From NCBI RefSeq assembly GCF_023074835.1, contig NZ_JALLGW010000001.1:2418001-2482000 (forward strand): a stretch of DNA of 64,000 nt. Direction: 5' to 3'. Positions 8,669 to 17,403 of the stretch are shown in pieces. This stretch comes from Halomarina salina. GTDB taxonomy: Archaea; Halobacteriota; Halobacteria; Halobacteriales; Haloarculaceae. Made by a program: the position numbers and the translations under genes. The number at the start of each line of letters is the position of its first letter. Positions within the stretch are counted from its first letter, which is position 1. Below the pieces are notes generated by a model that saw only the letters and a list, made by a program, of their open reading frames with translations, had not been told where the DNA came from and did not search any database.

Positions 8669-9610
8669 TCAGGTCCGGTCGACGAACGCGAGAATCTCCT
8701 CCGCTATCTCCTCGCCCGCGTCCTCCTGCAGGAAGTGTGCAGCGTCCTCGACCCAGATGTCGGGTTGCTCGCTCGCCGTCGGAATGAGTTCCCGCAAGGG
8801 GTCGCGAGCGCCCCCGGTGATGGGGTCGGAGTCTGCGAAGAGGACGAACGCGGGTTTCTCCCACTCCTGCAGCAGTTCGTGCGCTTCGGTCGTCAGTTCT
8901 GCACCGTCGCCGCCGTCCTTCCGCGGGACCATGTCGGGCCACGCGTAGGCTCCCGCTTTCGACGCCTCGTCGGGGAACGGTGCCTCGTACGCGGCGAGTT
9001 CCTCGTCGGAGAGTTCGGTCGCCGTGGCGTTCTGGATGAGCATCCCCACGGGCAGTTCGTCGACGCGCTCGACGAAGTCCCGGAACTGGTGCCACTCCTC
9101 GGCCATCTCGGTGTCGTCGGTCGGCACGAACGTGTTCATCGCCACGAGGCGGGCGAACCGGTCGGGTTCGAACGCCGCGTAGGTCAACCCGACGATACCG
9201 CCCCAGTCCTGACAGACGAGGGTGACGTCCTGCAGGTCGAGTTCCTCGACGAACTCCGCGAGCGTGTCGTAGTGCAACCGGAAGCTGTAGTCCTCGCGTT
9301 CGGTCAGCTTCTCCGAGCGACCGAACCCGATGAAGTCGGGGACGACGACGCGGCCACGCTCGGCGAGCGCCGGGATCATCTTCCGGTAGAGGTAGCCCCA
9401 CGTCGGTTCGCCGTGGAGCAGGAGGAACGTCTCCTCGCTGTCCGCGTCGCCGGACCCCGTCCGGTCGCCAGCGAGGTCGTTCGACCCCGCGCTGTCGCCC
9501 TCGTCGACGTACGCCATCTCCAGAGAATCACCCACCGAGACGCTGTGGCGCTCGTAGTCGAACTCCGGTAGTCCCTCGAACCGTTCCTCGGGCGTCGTGG
9601 TTCGTCCCAT
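8669..9610 (-). CDS. Haloalkane dehalogenase-like alpha/beta hydrolase
   Basis: Cytosolic alpha/beta-hydrolase of 313 residues closest in motifs to haloalkane dehalogenases of the DhlA subfamily, which cleave carbon-halogen bonds hydrolytically. The oxyanion segment HGEPTW is at 66-71 and the nucleophile is Asp135 in CQDWGG, followed by the tryptophan that helps bind halide. An acidic residue near 260-262 (FADSDP) and His292 (DAAHF) complete the triad. An Asp rather than Ser nucleophile argues against an esterase. Residues 39-60 are a Gly/Ser/Asp-rich insertion absent from the catalytic fold. Start at MGRTTTPEER. Real substrates are unknown; an epoxide hydrolase is the main alternative. Confidence 0.85.
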   Translation of the reverse strand: MGRTTTPEERFEGLPEFDYERHSVSVGDSLEMAYVDEGDSAGSNDLAGDRTGSGDADSEETFLLLHGEPTWGYLYRKMIPALAERGRVVVPDFIGFGRSEKLTEREDYSFRLHYDTLAEFVEELDLQDVTLVCQDWGGIVGLTYAAFEPDRFARLVAMNTFVPTDDTEMAEEWHQFRDFVERVDELPVGMLIQNATATELSDEELAAYEAPFPDEASKAGAYAWPDMVPRKDGGDGAELTTEAHELLQEWEKPAFVLFADSDPITGGARDPLRELIPTASEQPDIWVEDAAHFLQEDAGEEIAEEILAFVDRT

Positions 9611-9751
9611 GGCCCACCCGTCGGCGGGATACGGTAAGGCGATTGTGGCGCACACGCCTGCAACGAGTTCCTGACCGCCGGGCGAGGGCGCGATACTGTA
9701 CCGTGTGCCGGTTGTGACGGGGTTTATACGACTCGCGGCGGGAGTGCAGTC

Positions 9752-10066
9752 ATGGAGGCAGAGGTCGACTTCGAGTTCTACGCGACGCTACGAGACGCAG
9801 TCGGGGAACGGACGCTGACCAGAGACGTCGAGTCCGGAACGACCGTCGCCGAGTCGCTCCGGACCCTCGGTGAGGAGTTCCCGTCGCTCCGGTCGCTCCT
9901 GTTCGACGGCGACGGACGACTTCGCCCGCACGTCTCGGTGCTGGTCGACGGCGAACGCGTCGAGGGCGACCGACGGCTCTCGGGCGGCGAGACGGTCGGT
10001 GCGGCCCCCGCAGTCGCCGGCGGAACCGGGCCGTCGTCTCCCGCGAGCACGGAGGCGACGCGATGA
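9752..10066 (+). CDS. MoaD-like ubiquitin-fold protein with C-terminal tail
   Basis: 104-residue beta-grasp protein of the MoaD/SAMP family, which carry sulfur for molybdopterin or tRNA thiolation, or are attached to proteins in haloarchaea. It has the usual start (FYATLRDAVG), the VLVDGERV strand and the terminal VAGG. Family members normally end at Gly-Gly because the C-terminal glycine is activated, but here 13 residues (TGPSSPASTEATR) follow. It would need trimming to work as a sulfur carrier or modifier. The stop overlaps the ATG of the next gene (ATGA), so the two are co-expressed. Start by ATG 9752 with a TTTATA-type element about 30 bases upstream. Confidence 0.85.
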   Translation: MEAEVDFEFYATLRDAVGERTLTRDVESGTTVAESLRTLGEEFPSLRSLLFDGDGRLRPHVSVLVDGERVEGDRRLSGGETVGAAPAVAGGTGPSSPASTEATR

Positions 10067-11088
10067 AGGCCATCAGTCTCGGCAACCGTGCGTTCGAGGG
10101 GCTGAACAACGCCTACCTGCTGGAGGGTGAGGTGACGACGCTCGTCGACACCGGCATCGCCACGCCCGACACCGAGTCGGACCTTCGCGACGGCCTCGGC
10201 GAGGCGGGCTACGAGTTCGCCGACGTCGAGCAGATACTCGTCACCCACTTCCACGCCGACCACGCCGGTCTGGCGGGCGCGGTGCAGGAGGAGAGCGACG
10301 CGGTCGTGCGCGCCCACGAGGCCGACGCCGCACTCGTCGCGCAGGACCCCGACGCCGTCGAGGCGATGGAGGAGCGCCAGCGGACGCTCCTCGACCGCTG
10401 GGGGATGCCCGAGGACGCCCAGTCCGAACTGCTCGACACGATGAGCGGCGCGCTCGGTATCGACGGCCAGGCGGTCGACGTGACGACGTTCGGGGACGGC
10501 GAGCAGTTCACCGCGGGCGACGTGACCGTCGAGACGGTCTCCCTGCCGGGTCACAGCGCGGGCCTCACGGGGTTCGCCTTCGAGAGCGACTACCGGGGGC
10601 TGTCGGGCGAGGGGAGAGAACTGTTCTCCGGCGACGCGCTGTTGCCCTACTACACGCCGAACGTCGGCGGCGCGGACGTTCGCGTCGAGCGACCGCTGGC
10701 GCAGTACCTCGACACGCTGACGCGCATCGCCGACGGCCGGTACGCTCGCGCCTGGCCCGGCCACCGCGGCCCCATCGTCGACCCCGCGGGGCGGGCGCGC
10801 GACATCGCCGTCCACCACCGCGAGCGCACCGACCGGGTCCTGTCGGTGCTCGACGAACACGGCCCGGCGGACGCGTGGACCGTCAGCGCCCACCTGTTCG
10901 GCGACCTCTCCTCGATACACATCCTCCACGGGCCGGGCGAGGCGTCGGCCCACCTCGACCACCTCGCGGAGGGTGGCGTCGTCGGCGTCAGCGAGCAGTC
11001 GCCCGCCGAGTACGCGCTGTCGGGAGAGACCGTGGACGAGAGTGCGGTCGACGACCTGTTCCCGCCGCTCGCGACGGACGAACGGTAG
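10063..11088 (+). CDS. Metallo-beta-lactamase fold hydrolase
   Basis: 341-residue metal-dependent hydrolase. The zinc motif HFHADH is near residue 64, a second metal region with PGHSAG near 164, SGDALLP near 190, and a further His in WPGHRG near 231. The last 90 residues look like a winged-helix extension of the LACTB2/glyoxalase-II-like family. Probable reactions are thioester or other acyl hydrolysis. It is coupled to the preceding MoaD-like gene by ATGA. That pairing suggests a link to sulfur-carrier or thioester chemistry, but this is inference. Confidence 0.88.
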   Translation: MKAISLGNRAFEGLNNAYLLEGEVTTLVDTGIATPDTESDLRDGLGEAGYEFADVEQILVTHFHADHAGLAGAVQEESDAVVRAHEADAALVAQDPDAVEAMEERQRTLLDRWGMPEDAQSELLDTMSGALGIDGQAVDVTTFGDGEQFTAGDVTVETVSLPGHSAGLTGFAFESDYRGLSGEGRELFSGDALLPYYTPNVGGADVRVERPLAQYLDTLTRIADGRYARAWPGHRGPIVDPAGRARDIAVHHRERTDRVLSVLDEHGPADAWTVSAHLFGDLSSIHILHGPGEASAHLDHLAEGGVVGVSEQSPAEYALSGETVDESAVDDLFPPLATDER

Positions 11089-11109
11089 CGCCGTTCACGC
11101 CGAGCCACG

Positions 11110-12312
11110 TCACGGGTCGACCATCGGCGGTTCGTCGGCGTCCATCGGGTCCATCTCGTCCTTGCGCTCGAACGCCTCCTCGATGTACGGTTCCAGTTCC
11201 TCGCGTTTCTCCGCGACGTGTGCCTCGTCTCGCTCGTGGAAGGCTGGCATCACCTCCTCGGCGAACAGTTCGAGGGAGTCGCAGATGTGCTCGTGCTCGT
11301 TGTTGCCGCCCTGCTGGACGAAGATGACCTGGTCGACGCCCGCTTCCTCCAGCGCTTCGAGGTGTTGGCGCACGTCGTCGGGCGTGCCGATGGCACCCGG
11401 CGTGTCCTCGGCTTCGACGTCCACGCCGTCGAGGACGGCCTCCGCGCCGCCGACGTCCTGGAACTCCTGCCAGACGTCCGTCCGTCCGGGCTGGTGTGGA
11501 GCCGCGCCGTAGTAGTGCGCCAGCGCGTACTGGAAGAAGGCGAACCCCTCCGCGCCGCGGTCGACGGCCTCCTGGCGGTCCTCGTGGACGGAGAAGCCGG
11601 TCACCATCGCCACGTTGGGGTTGACGGCGTGGCCGATCGGCTCGCACTCCTCCCTGAACGTCTCGTAGTAGGTGTCGACCCACTCGCGGGCGTTCTCGGC
11701 GGCCGCGAAGTCGAAGCAGAGCGCGCCGATACCCCGACGCGCCGCCTCCTCGATGGTCGACCGCGACGAACAGGCGACCCACAGCGGCGGGTGTGGGTCC
11801 TGTTTGGGTTTCGGGACGACGTTCCGGGACGGCATCTCGAAGAACTCGCCGTCGTAGCCGGGATACGGCTCCATCGTCATCATGTTCGTCACCTGCTCGG
11901 TCGTCTCCTGCCACATGGCGTCCTTCTCGCGGCGGTCGATGCCGAACCCGCCGAGTTCGATGGACGAGGAGGACTCGCCCGTCCCGAACTCGACGCGACC
12001 GTCTGAGATCAGGTCGAGCGTGGCGATACCCTCGGCGACCCGTGCCGGGTGGTTGTAGTCGGGGGGCATGAGGCGGATGCCGTGGCCGAGGCGGATGTCC
12101 TCGGTCCGCTCGGCGGCCGCCGCGAGGAACACCTCCGGCGACGACGAGTGGCTGTACTCCTCGAGGAAGTGGTGTTCGACCTCCCAGGCGTAGTCGATGC
12201 CGAGCTGGTCGGCGAGTTCGACCTGGTCGAGTGCCTCGTCGAGGATGCGCTGTTCGTCCCCGTCGGACCACGGACGGGGGAGCTGGTGTTCGTAGAAGAT
12301 GCCGAATTTCAT
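11110..12312 (-). CDS. LLM-class flavin-dependent oxidoreductase
   Basis: 400-residue member of the bacterial luciferase-like family, using reduced FMN or F420 to oxygenate or oxidise a small organic substrate. The start MKFGIFYEHQ, the EHHF segment and the region around GTGESSSSIELGGF match the family core; length is normal. It is followed on the same strand by nothing and preceded upstream by an SDR gene 63 bases away, so the SDR and this gene probably form one transcript. Together with the nearby esterase, SCP2 protein and P450 it suggests an oxidative degradation cluster. FMN versus F420 cannot be decided here. Confidence 0.9.
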   Translation of the reverse strand: MKFGIFYEHQLPRPWSDGDEQRILDEALDQVELADQLGIDYAWEVEHHFLEEYSHSSSPEVFLAAAAERTEDIRLGHGIRLMPPDYNHPARVAEGIATLDLISDGRVEFGTGESSSSIELGGFGIDRREKDAMWQETTEQVTNMMTMEPYPGYDGEFFEMPSRNVVPKPKQDPHPPLWVACSSRSTIEEAARRGIGALCFDFAAAENAREWVDTYYETFREECEPIGHAVNPNVAMVTGFSVHEDRQEAVDRGAEGFAFFQYALAHYYGAAPHQPGRTDVWQEFQDVGGAEAVLDGVDVEAEDTPGAIGTPDDVRQHLEALEEAGVDQVIFVQQGGNNEHEHICDSLELFAEEVMPAFHERDEAHVAEKREELEPYIEEAFERKDEMDPMDADEPPMVDP

Positions 12313-12375
12313 GTGCTGTGGGTCGGGTGTGGTGTCTGTTGGTCGTCGTGCTGTTCGGTGTCGGTCGGCTCGCTG

Positions 12376-13182
12376 TCAGTGGAACGCGTTCATCCCGCCG
12401 TCGACGAGGACGACCTCGCCCGTGGTGTACGGCGACGCCTCGCTGGCGAGGTAGAGGGCAGTTCCCTTCAGGTCCTCCGGGTCGCCCAGTCGCTCGATGG
12501 CCATGCGCTCGGTGAGTTGCTCGCGGACCGCGTCGGCCGCCTCGTCTTCTCCTGCGCCGGGCAGCATCCCGCCGGTCATGCCGGTCTGTATCCAGCCGGG
12601 CGCGAGCGCGTTGACGCGGATGTCGTGGCGACCGAGCTCTGCCGCGAGCTGTTTCGTCACCTGGACCACGCCGCCCTTCGACGCCGCGTAGGCGGCCAGC
12701 CCCGGAATCGAGGCGCCGTTGAGTCCGAGGATGGACGCGGTGTTGACGATGCGGCCGCCGGTGCCGCGTTCGCGCATAGACGCGGCGGCGGCCCTGTCGG
12801 TGTGGAAGACGCCCGTCAGGTTGACCGAGAGCAGGTCGTGCCACTCGTCCATGTCGGCGTGGACGACGCTCCCGACGGAGGTGGCGACCCCGGCGTTCGC
12901 GAACGCGACGTCGAGACCGCCGAGCGTCTCGACCGTCTCCTCGACGGCCGCGTCGACCGAGGCCTCGTCGCTCACGTCGCACTGGAGCGGGAGCACGTCG
13001 GCGTCCGTCCCGGCCCGGAGGTCCTCGGTGGTCTCCGAGAGGCCGGCTTCGTCCACGTCGACGAGCGCGACGTCGGCCCCCGCCTCGGCCATCGCCTCGG
13101 CGAACGCGCCGCCGATACCGCCCGCCGCGCCCGTCACGAGGGCGACGTCACCGTCGAGTCTGAACCGGTCGAGGACGCTCAT
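12376..13182 (-). CDS. Short-chain dehydrogenase/reductase (SDR)
   Basis: 268-residue NAD(P)-dependent oxidoreductase of the classical SDR family. The cofactor motif TGAAGGIG is near residues 18-25, NAG near 96, a catalytic Ser in the NTASILG segment near 150, and YAASK near 166. An Asp after the second strand (LVDVDEAG) favours NAD over NADP. The C-terminal VDGGMNAF is typical. It is upstream of the LLM gene and divergent from the esterase gene. Likely an alcohol/ketone step in the same catabolic cluster. Confidence 0.92.
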   Translation of the reverse strand: MSVLDRFRLDGDVALVTGAAGGIGGAFAEAMAEAGADVALVDVDEAGLSETTEDLRAGTDADVLPLQCDVSDEASVDAAVEETVETLGGLDVAFANAGVATSVGSVVHADMDEWHDLLSVNLTGVFHTDRAAAASMRERGTGGRIVNTASILGLNGASIPGLAAYAASKGGVVQVTKQLAAELGRHDIRVNALAPGWIQTGMTGGMLPGAGEDEAADAVREQLTERMAIERLGDPEDLKGTALYLASEASPYTTGEVVLVDGGMNAFH

Positions 13183-13401
13183 CGGCCCCTCCCGGAGTCC
13201 GTCTGTGGGTCCATCTGTCTACGTGCTCACTGTCGTGGAGACGGGGGAAGCGGTTCTGCCACGTATGTGGGGGGATATTTACGCGAGCTACTGACACGCG
13301 CTCTCCGTCCTCGTAACAGTGATTCTCGACGTGGTGTCGGCACCGAGACGAACTGCCGCTACCCGGAGCTTTTCTGGTAGTGGTCGAGACATTGTGGCAC
13401 G

Positions 13402-14385
13402 ATGACAGTCGACTCGGACACCGACGCGGACAGTTCGGCGGTGCGGGCCGACGCGCCCCACCCGGAGGTGCAGGCCATCCTCGACGTGATGGACCAGCAG
13501 GAGACGCCGTCGCTCTCCGCGCTGACGCCGGAGAATGCGCGTGCCCAGTTCAGCGAGATGAACGACCTGCTGGAGGGCGAGTCGGTCATGCTCACGCAGG
13601 ACGTCGAGATGGCTGGACCGGACGGGCCGATTCCGCTCCGGGTGTACAAACCGGTCGACGAGGACGACGTTCCGGTCCTCGTCTACCTCCACGGCGGCGG
13701 GTTCGTCGTCGGCGACCTCGACAGCCACGACCCGATCTGCTCCATCCTCGCCAACCGGACGGAGGCGCTCGTCGTCAGCGTCGACTACCGCCTCGCGCCC
13801 GAACACCCGTTCCCGGCGGCGCTCGAAGACGCCTACGCCGCCGTCGAGTGGGCCGAGGAGTACGCCGCCGACCTCGGGGGCGACCCGGACCGACTCGTCG
13901 TCGGTGGCGACAGCGCGGGCGGGAACCTCACCGCGGGCGTCACCCTGCTCGCACGGGACCGGGAGGACGGCCCCGACGTCGACCGGCAGCTGCTCCTCTA
14001 CCCCGCAGTCGCACCGGGCGACCACGACGACATGCCCAGTTTCGAGGAGAACAGCGAGGGCTACTTCCTCGAAGCCGACGACATGGCGTGGTTCACGGAC
14101 TGCTACGTGCAAGACGAGATACACGCCCGCAACGAGTACCTCGCACCGCTCCTCGTGCGGGACCTCTCGGGCCTGCCGCCCGCCTCGGTGGTGACGGCGG
14201 GGTTCGACCCGCTCCGAGACGAGGGCATCGCGTACGCCGAGCGCCTCGACGAGGCGGGGGTCGACGTCGTCCATCGCAACTACGACGACATGATTCACGG
14301 GTTCGCCAGCATGACCGGCGTCGTCTCGACCGCGGAGGCGTGTCTGGAGGACCTCGCTGCCGACGTGACGGGCCAGTTCGAGTAG
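13402..14385 (+). CDS. HSL-family alpha/beta hydrolase (esterase)
   Basis: 327-residue carboxylesterase of the hormone-sensitive lipase family. The oxyanion-hole motif HGGGF is near residues 94-98, the nucleophile Ser in GDSAGG near 171-176, an Asp in GFDPLRD near 270, and His in HGF near 300. These are the full catalytic set. An AT-containing element (AGCTTTTCTGG, about 13366-13376) lies about 30 bases ahead of the ATG. The gene diverges from the SDR and probably shares its 219-bp control region. Likely substrates are short-chain esters or lactones produced by flavin or P450 oxidation. Confidence 0.92.
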   Translation: MTVDSDTDADSSAVRADAPHPEVQAILDVMDQQETPSLSALTPENARAQFSEMNDLLEGESVMLTQDVEMAGPDGPIPLRVYKPVDEDDVPVLVYLHGGGFVVGDLDSHDPICSILANRTEALVVSVDYRLAPEHPFPAALEDAYAAVEWAEEYAADLGGDPDRLVVGGDSAGGNLTAGVTLLARDREDGPDVDRQLLLYPAVAPGDHDDMPSFEENSEGYFLEADDMAWFTDCYVQDEIHARNEYLAPLLVRDLSGLPPASVVTAGFDPLRDEGIAYAERLDEAGVDVVHRNYDDMIHGFASMTGVVSTAEACLEDLAADVTGQFE

Positions 14386-14483
14386 TTCGGTCGGCGAAGT
14401 GTCCCCTCTGTCGGTGGCGTGGCGGTCGCGTGGACGCCCCCGCCGAAGCTACTTGTAGCGCGGCTCTCGTGGGGACAGTACGT

Positions 14484-15134
14484 ATGCGGTACGTCCAGTT
14501 CCAGCTCGTTCCCGTCTCGGGGAGCCTCCACCCGCTCTCCCGCATCCTCCGCGAGGACGACCTGGTCACGCAGGAGGCCATCCACCACCTCAGACTGCTC
14601 GACGACGACACCGTCGTCGGCCTCTACGAACTGGAAGGGGAGGTCGAGCACCTCCGGACGACGTTCGACGAGCACCCGGCGATGCTCGACTACACCGTCT
14701 CTCGGTCGAACGGCGCGGTGTACGCCCACGCCCGGACCCGGCCGACCGACGCGCTCCGGAAACTGCTCGCCATCCAGCGGCAGTACGACATCGTCGTCGA
14801 CGGCCCCATCGAGCACACCAGCCAGGGCGGCTTCCGCATCACGGCGGTCGGCACGCTCGACACCGTCCGAGAGACGGTCAGCGAGCACCCCGAGGAGGTG
14901 AACCTGGTCGTGGAGACGACCGGCGAGTACGTCCCCCGTCGGAACCGGCCGTTCGTCCAGCTGACCGCCCGCCAGCGGGAGGTCGTTCTGACGGCCGTCG
15001 ACCGCGGCTACTACGAGAACCCCCGCCAGTGCACGTACGACGACATCGCCGACGAACTGGACATCTCCCCGGAGACGGTCGGCGAACACCTTCGGAAGGC
15101 GGAGGCGACGTTCGTCCGGATGGCGGTTCCGTGA
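14484..15134 (+). CDS. Bat-type HTH-10 transcriptional regulator
   Basis: 216-residue DNA-binding protein of the haloarchaeal bacterioopsin-activator type. The N-terminal 150 residues form the mixed alpha/beta sensor part. The C-terminal helix-turn-helix runs from about 155 to 210 (LTARQREVV ... TYDDIADELDISPETVGEHL). The protein ends almost directly after the HTH. It lies between the esterase and the SCP2-P450 pair and is the obvious candidate regulator of the cluster, possibly through the palindrome at 15172-15190. The ligand is unknown. Confidence 0.88.
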   Translation: MRYVQFQLVPVSGSLHPLSRILREDDLVTQEAIHHLRLLDDDTVVGLYELEGEVEHLRTTFDEHPAMLDYTVSRSNGAVYAHARTRPTDALRKLLAIQRQYDIVVDGPIEHTSQGGFRITAVGTLDTVRETVSEHPEEVNLVVETTGEYVPRRNRPFVQLTARQREVVLTAVDRGYYENPRQCTYDDIADELDISPETVGEHLRKAEATFVRMAVP

Positions 15135-15171
15135 CCGACGCACGCGACGTCACGACGACCCGACTGCGCGC

Positions 15172-15190
15172 TGTGGTATAAACGACCACA
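15172..15190 (+). promoter_or_regulatory. Palindromic operator over TATA box of SCP2-P450 operon
   Basis: Perfect 6-bp inverted repeat TGTGGT - ATAAACG - ACCACA in which the spacer is the TATA-like element itself. ACCACACA occurs again at 15219-15226. A protein bound here would directly block or position the transcription factors. The adjacent Bat-type regulator is the simplest candidate. Confidence 0.55.
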
Positions 15191-15270
15191 CATACGCCGG
15201 AGAACGCTATTGTCCCGTACCACACAATCGACGGATAGCTGCCGGGCTTCCCGGCGACACCGACCCACAC

Positions 15271-15864
15271 ATGTCCGAGGCAACCACAGACGTCGACTTC
15301 GAGAGGCTGGAACGCATCGTCGAGGCGGACGACGAGACGTTCAAGGAGGAACTCGGTGCGGCCACCGAGGGGCTGGACGACCCGGCCGCCATCGACGAGT
15401 TGCTCGTCGAGCACCCCGACGCCTACGAGGCGCTGAGCGTGCGCATCGCGACGGTCGAGGACCCCGAGGACCTCGCCGACGAGGACCCGGCGGCACTCGA
15501 ACGGGCGATGGCCGTCCTCTACGGCGGGATGGCTCGCCTCTCCGAGGTCTCCGAGGACGTCCGGGAGGCGGTCACCGACGACTACGCGGTCAACTGGGAG
15601 GTCGAGGGGTACGACCTCGGCTGGCACCTGGAGACCGACGCGGAGAGCGGGCGCATCGACGGCGGGCCGGGCCTGCTCGACGACCCGACGCTGACGTTCA
15701 TCGGGTCGCTCGATGTCATGCTCAGCATGACCGGCGACCCCGACTTCAACGGTCCGCTCGCGTTCATCCAGAACGAGTTCGAGATCGTCGGCCCCATCCA
15801 GCAGGCCCGCGACCTCGACTCGATGATGGCGGCCGTTCGAGACAACGCCCGCGACATGGCCTGA
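15271..15864 (+). CDS. SCP2 sterol-binding domain protein
   Basis: 197-residue soluble protein. The middle (about residues 90-180) resembles the SCP2 lipid-binding fold: NWEVEGYDLGW, the GPGLLDDPTLTFIGS segment and the ALAFIQNEFEIVG-like strand are typical. The first 85 residues are acidic helices of unknown role. No catalytic residues are visible, so a role in binding or delivering a hydrophobic substrate is likely. The P450 gene starts 7 bases after its stop, so the pair is an operon and the protein may present substrate to the P450. Expression is probably set by the palindromic promoter upstream. Confidence 0.78.
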   Translation: MSEATTDVDFERLERIVEADDETFKEELGAATEGLDDPAAIDELLVEHPDAYEALSVRIATVEDPEDLADEDPAALERAMAVLYGGMARLSEVSEDVREAVTDDYAVNWEVEGYDLGWHLETDAESGRIDGGPGLLDDPTLTFIGSLDVMLSMTGDPDFNGPLAFIQNEFEIVGPIQQARDLDSMMAAVRDNARDMA

Positions 15865-15871
15865 CCCGGCG

Positions 15872-17278
15872 ATGGCACGGTCATCGACGTTCATCGACGA
15901 GAGCGACCTGCTGCCCCGCGACCCGCCCGGTCCCGAGCGGTGGAACTGGCTGTCGCTCGCGCGTCAGTTCCTCAGCGCCGACACGACGGAGACGCTCGCC
16001 ATGCTCCGCGAGGACTACGGCGACGTGGTGAAGGTGTACTTCGACGGCGAGGCGTACGTCGTCTCGAACCCCACCTACGTCCAGCACGTGCTGGAGGCCA
16101 ACCAGGGCAACTACGCGAAGGCCGACGTCTACGACGAGGAACTCGGCGAGGTGTTCGGCCAGGGACTGCTCACCGCGGAGCCAGCGACCTGGCAGCGCCA
16201 GCAGGAGCTCATTCGGCCGATGTTCATGCCGGCGACCATCCGCACGTTCGCGGACCTCGTCGCCGAGGAGACGCGGGCGATGCTCGACCGCTGGAAGGAG
16301 TACGCCGACCGCGGCGAACCCATCGACCTCCTCTCCGAGACCGAGCGCGTCACGCTGCTCATCATCGGGAAGGCGATGTTCTCCGAGGACATGGCCGACG
16401 AGGCCGACCGGATGCAGGAGGCCCTCCACGTCTTCCGCGACGAGTTCAAACGACAGACCCGCTCGGTGGGACCGACGCTCCCGCGGTGGGTCCCCACGCC
16501 TCACAACCGACAGATGGAGGAGGCGCTCGACTACCTGAACGGGTTCGTCTACGACCTCATCGAGAAGCGCCGCGGCCGCGAAGACGAGTTCGACGACCTG
16601 CTGACGATGCTGCTGCAGGCCCGGACCGACGACGACGAACGGATGGCCGACGAGCAGATTCGCGACGAGATCGTCACGTTCCTGCTGGCGGGCCACGAGA
16701 CGACCGCGACGGCGCTCGCGTGGACCTGGTATCTCCTCGCTCACCACCCCGAACAGCACCGGCGTCTGCACGACGCCGCACTCGACGCACCGTGGCTCGA
16801 CGGCGACTCCCCCGACCCGACGCGGTTCGAGGAGGGGCCGTTCGTGAAGCAGTGCGTGCAGGAGGGCATGCGCATCTACCCGCCCGTCCCGGCGTTCAGC
16901 CGCCAGGCCATCGACTCCGACCGACTCGGCCCGTACCAGGTCGACCCGGGGACGGAGCTCATCATGAGCCAGTTCCTCGTCCACCGCGACCCGTCCATCT
17001 GGGACGACCCGCTGGACTACCGCCCGGACCGGTTCGACGGGGACGGCCCCGACTGCCCGCGGTACGGCTACTTCCCGTTCGGCGGCGGTGCACGCATGTG
17101 CATCGGCCGGGAGTTCTCGCTGCTGGAGGCCCGCATCATCCTCGGGATGGCCGTCCGCGACGTGAAGCTGGAACTCGAATCGCCGGACTACCACCACTAC
17201 GACGACATCGGTCGGGACTCGGCCGTGACGATGACGCCCGCAGAGCGCATCGAGATGCGCGTCGGCGAGTGGGAGTGA
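15872..17278 (+). CDS. Cytochrome P450
   Basis: 468-residue soluble haem monooxygenase. The oxygen-activation helix AGHETT is near residue 273, the ExxR pair in QEGMR near 332, the PERF-like segment YRPDRF near 388, and the haem loop FPFGGGARMCIG with ligand Cys410. These are complete, so it should be active. There is no membrane anchor and no fused reductase, so ferredoxin partners must come from elsewhere. It is the second gene of the SCP2 operon. Motif spacing resembles the class of bacterial P450s related to CYP102/CYP4-like fatty-acid hydroxylases, but substrate is unknown. Confidence 0.95.
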   Translation: MARSSTFIDESDLLPRDPPGPERWNWLSLARQFLSADTTETLAMLREDYGDVVKVYFDGEAYVVSNPTYVQHVLEANQGNYAKADVYDEELGEVFGQGLLTAEPATWQRQQELIRPMFMPATIRTFADLVAEETRAMLDRWKEYADRGEPIDLLSETERVTLLIIGKAMFSEDMADEADRMQEALHVFRDEFKRQTRSVGPTLPRWVPTPHNRQMEEALDYLNGFVYDLIEKRRGREDEFDDLLTMLLQARTDDDERMADEQIRDEIVTFLLAGHETTATALAWTWYLLAHHPEQHRRLHDAALDAPWLDGDSPDPTRFEEGPFVKQCVQEGMRIYPPVPAFSRQAIDSDRLGPYQVDPGTELIMSQFLVHRDPSIWDDPLDYRPDRFDGDGPDCPRYGYFPFGGGARMCIGREFSLLEARIILGMAVRDVKLELESPDYHHYDDIGRDSAVTMTPAERIEMRVGEWE

Positions 17279-17335
17279 AGAGCGTCCCCAGCCGTACTCA
17301 CTGCCCATCGCCACAGTCACTATCGCGAGGGCGTG

Positions 17336-17354
17336 GCGTGGCGGGATTCGAACC
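17336..17354. repeat. Direct copy of tRNA-Arg 3' end
   Basis: 19 bases identical to 17461-17479, the acceptor and T-arm part of tRNA-Arg, 125 bp away in the same orientation. No full tRNA can be folded from it. Confidence 0.8.
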
Positions 17355-17403
17355 ACGGTCGTTCCCGTTCGCTCGCTAGCGCTCGCTCACCTCACACTCC
17401 CTG

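Noticed and set aside
13380-14483. Long N-terminal extension of the Bat-type regulator overlapping the esterase gene
   Set aside because: The extension is an Arg/Gly-rich shadow of the esterase; the ATG at 14484 starts the real protein.
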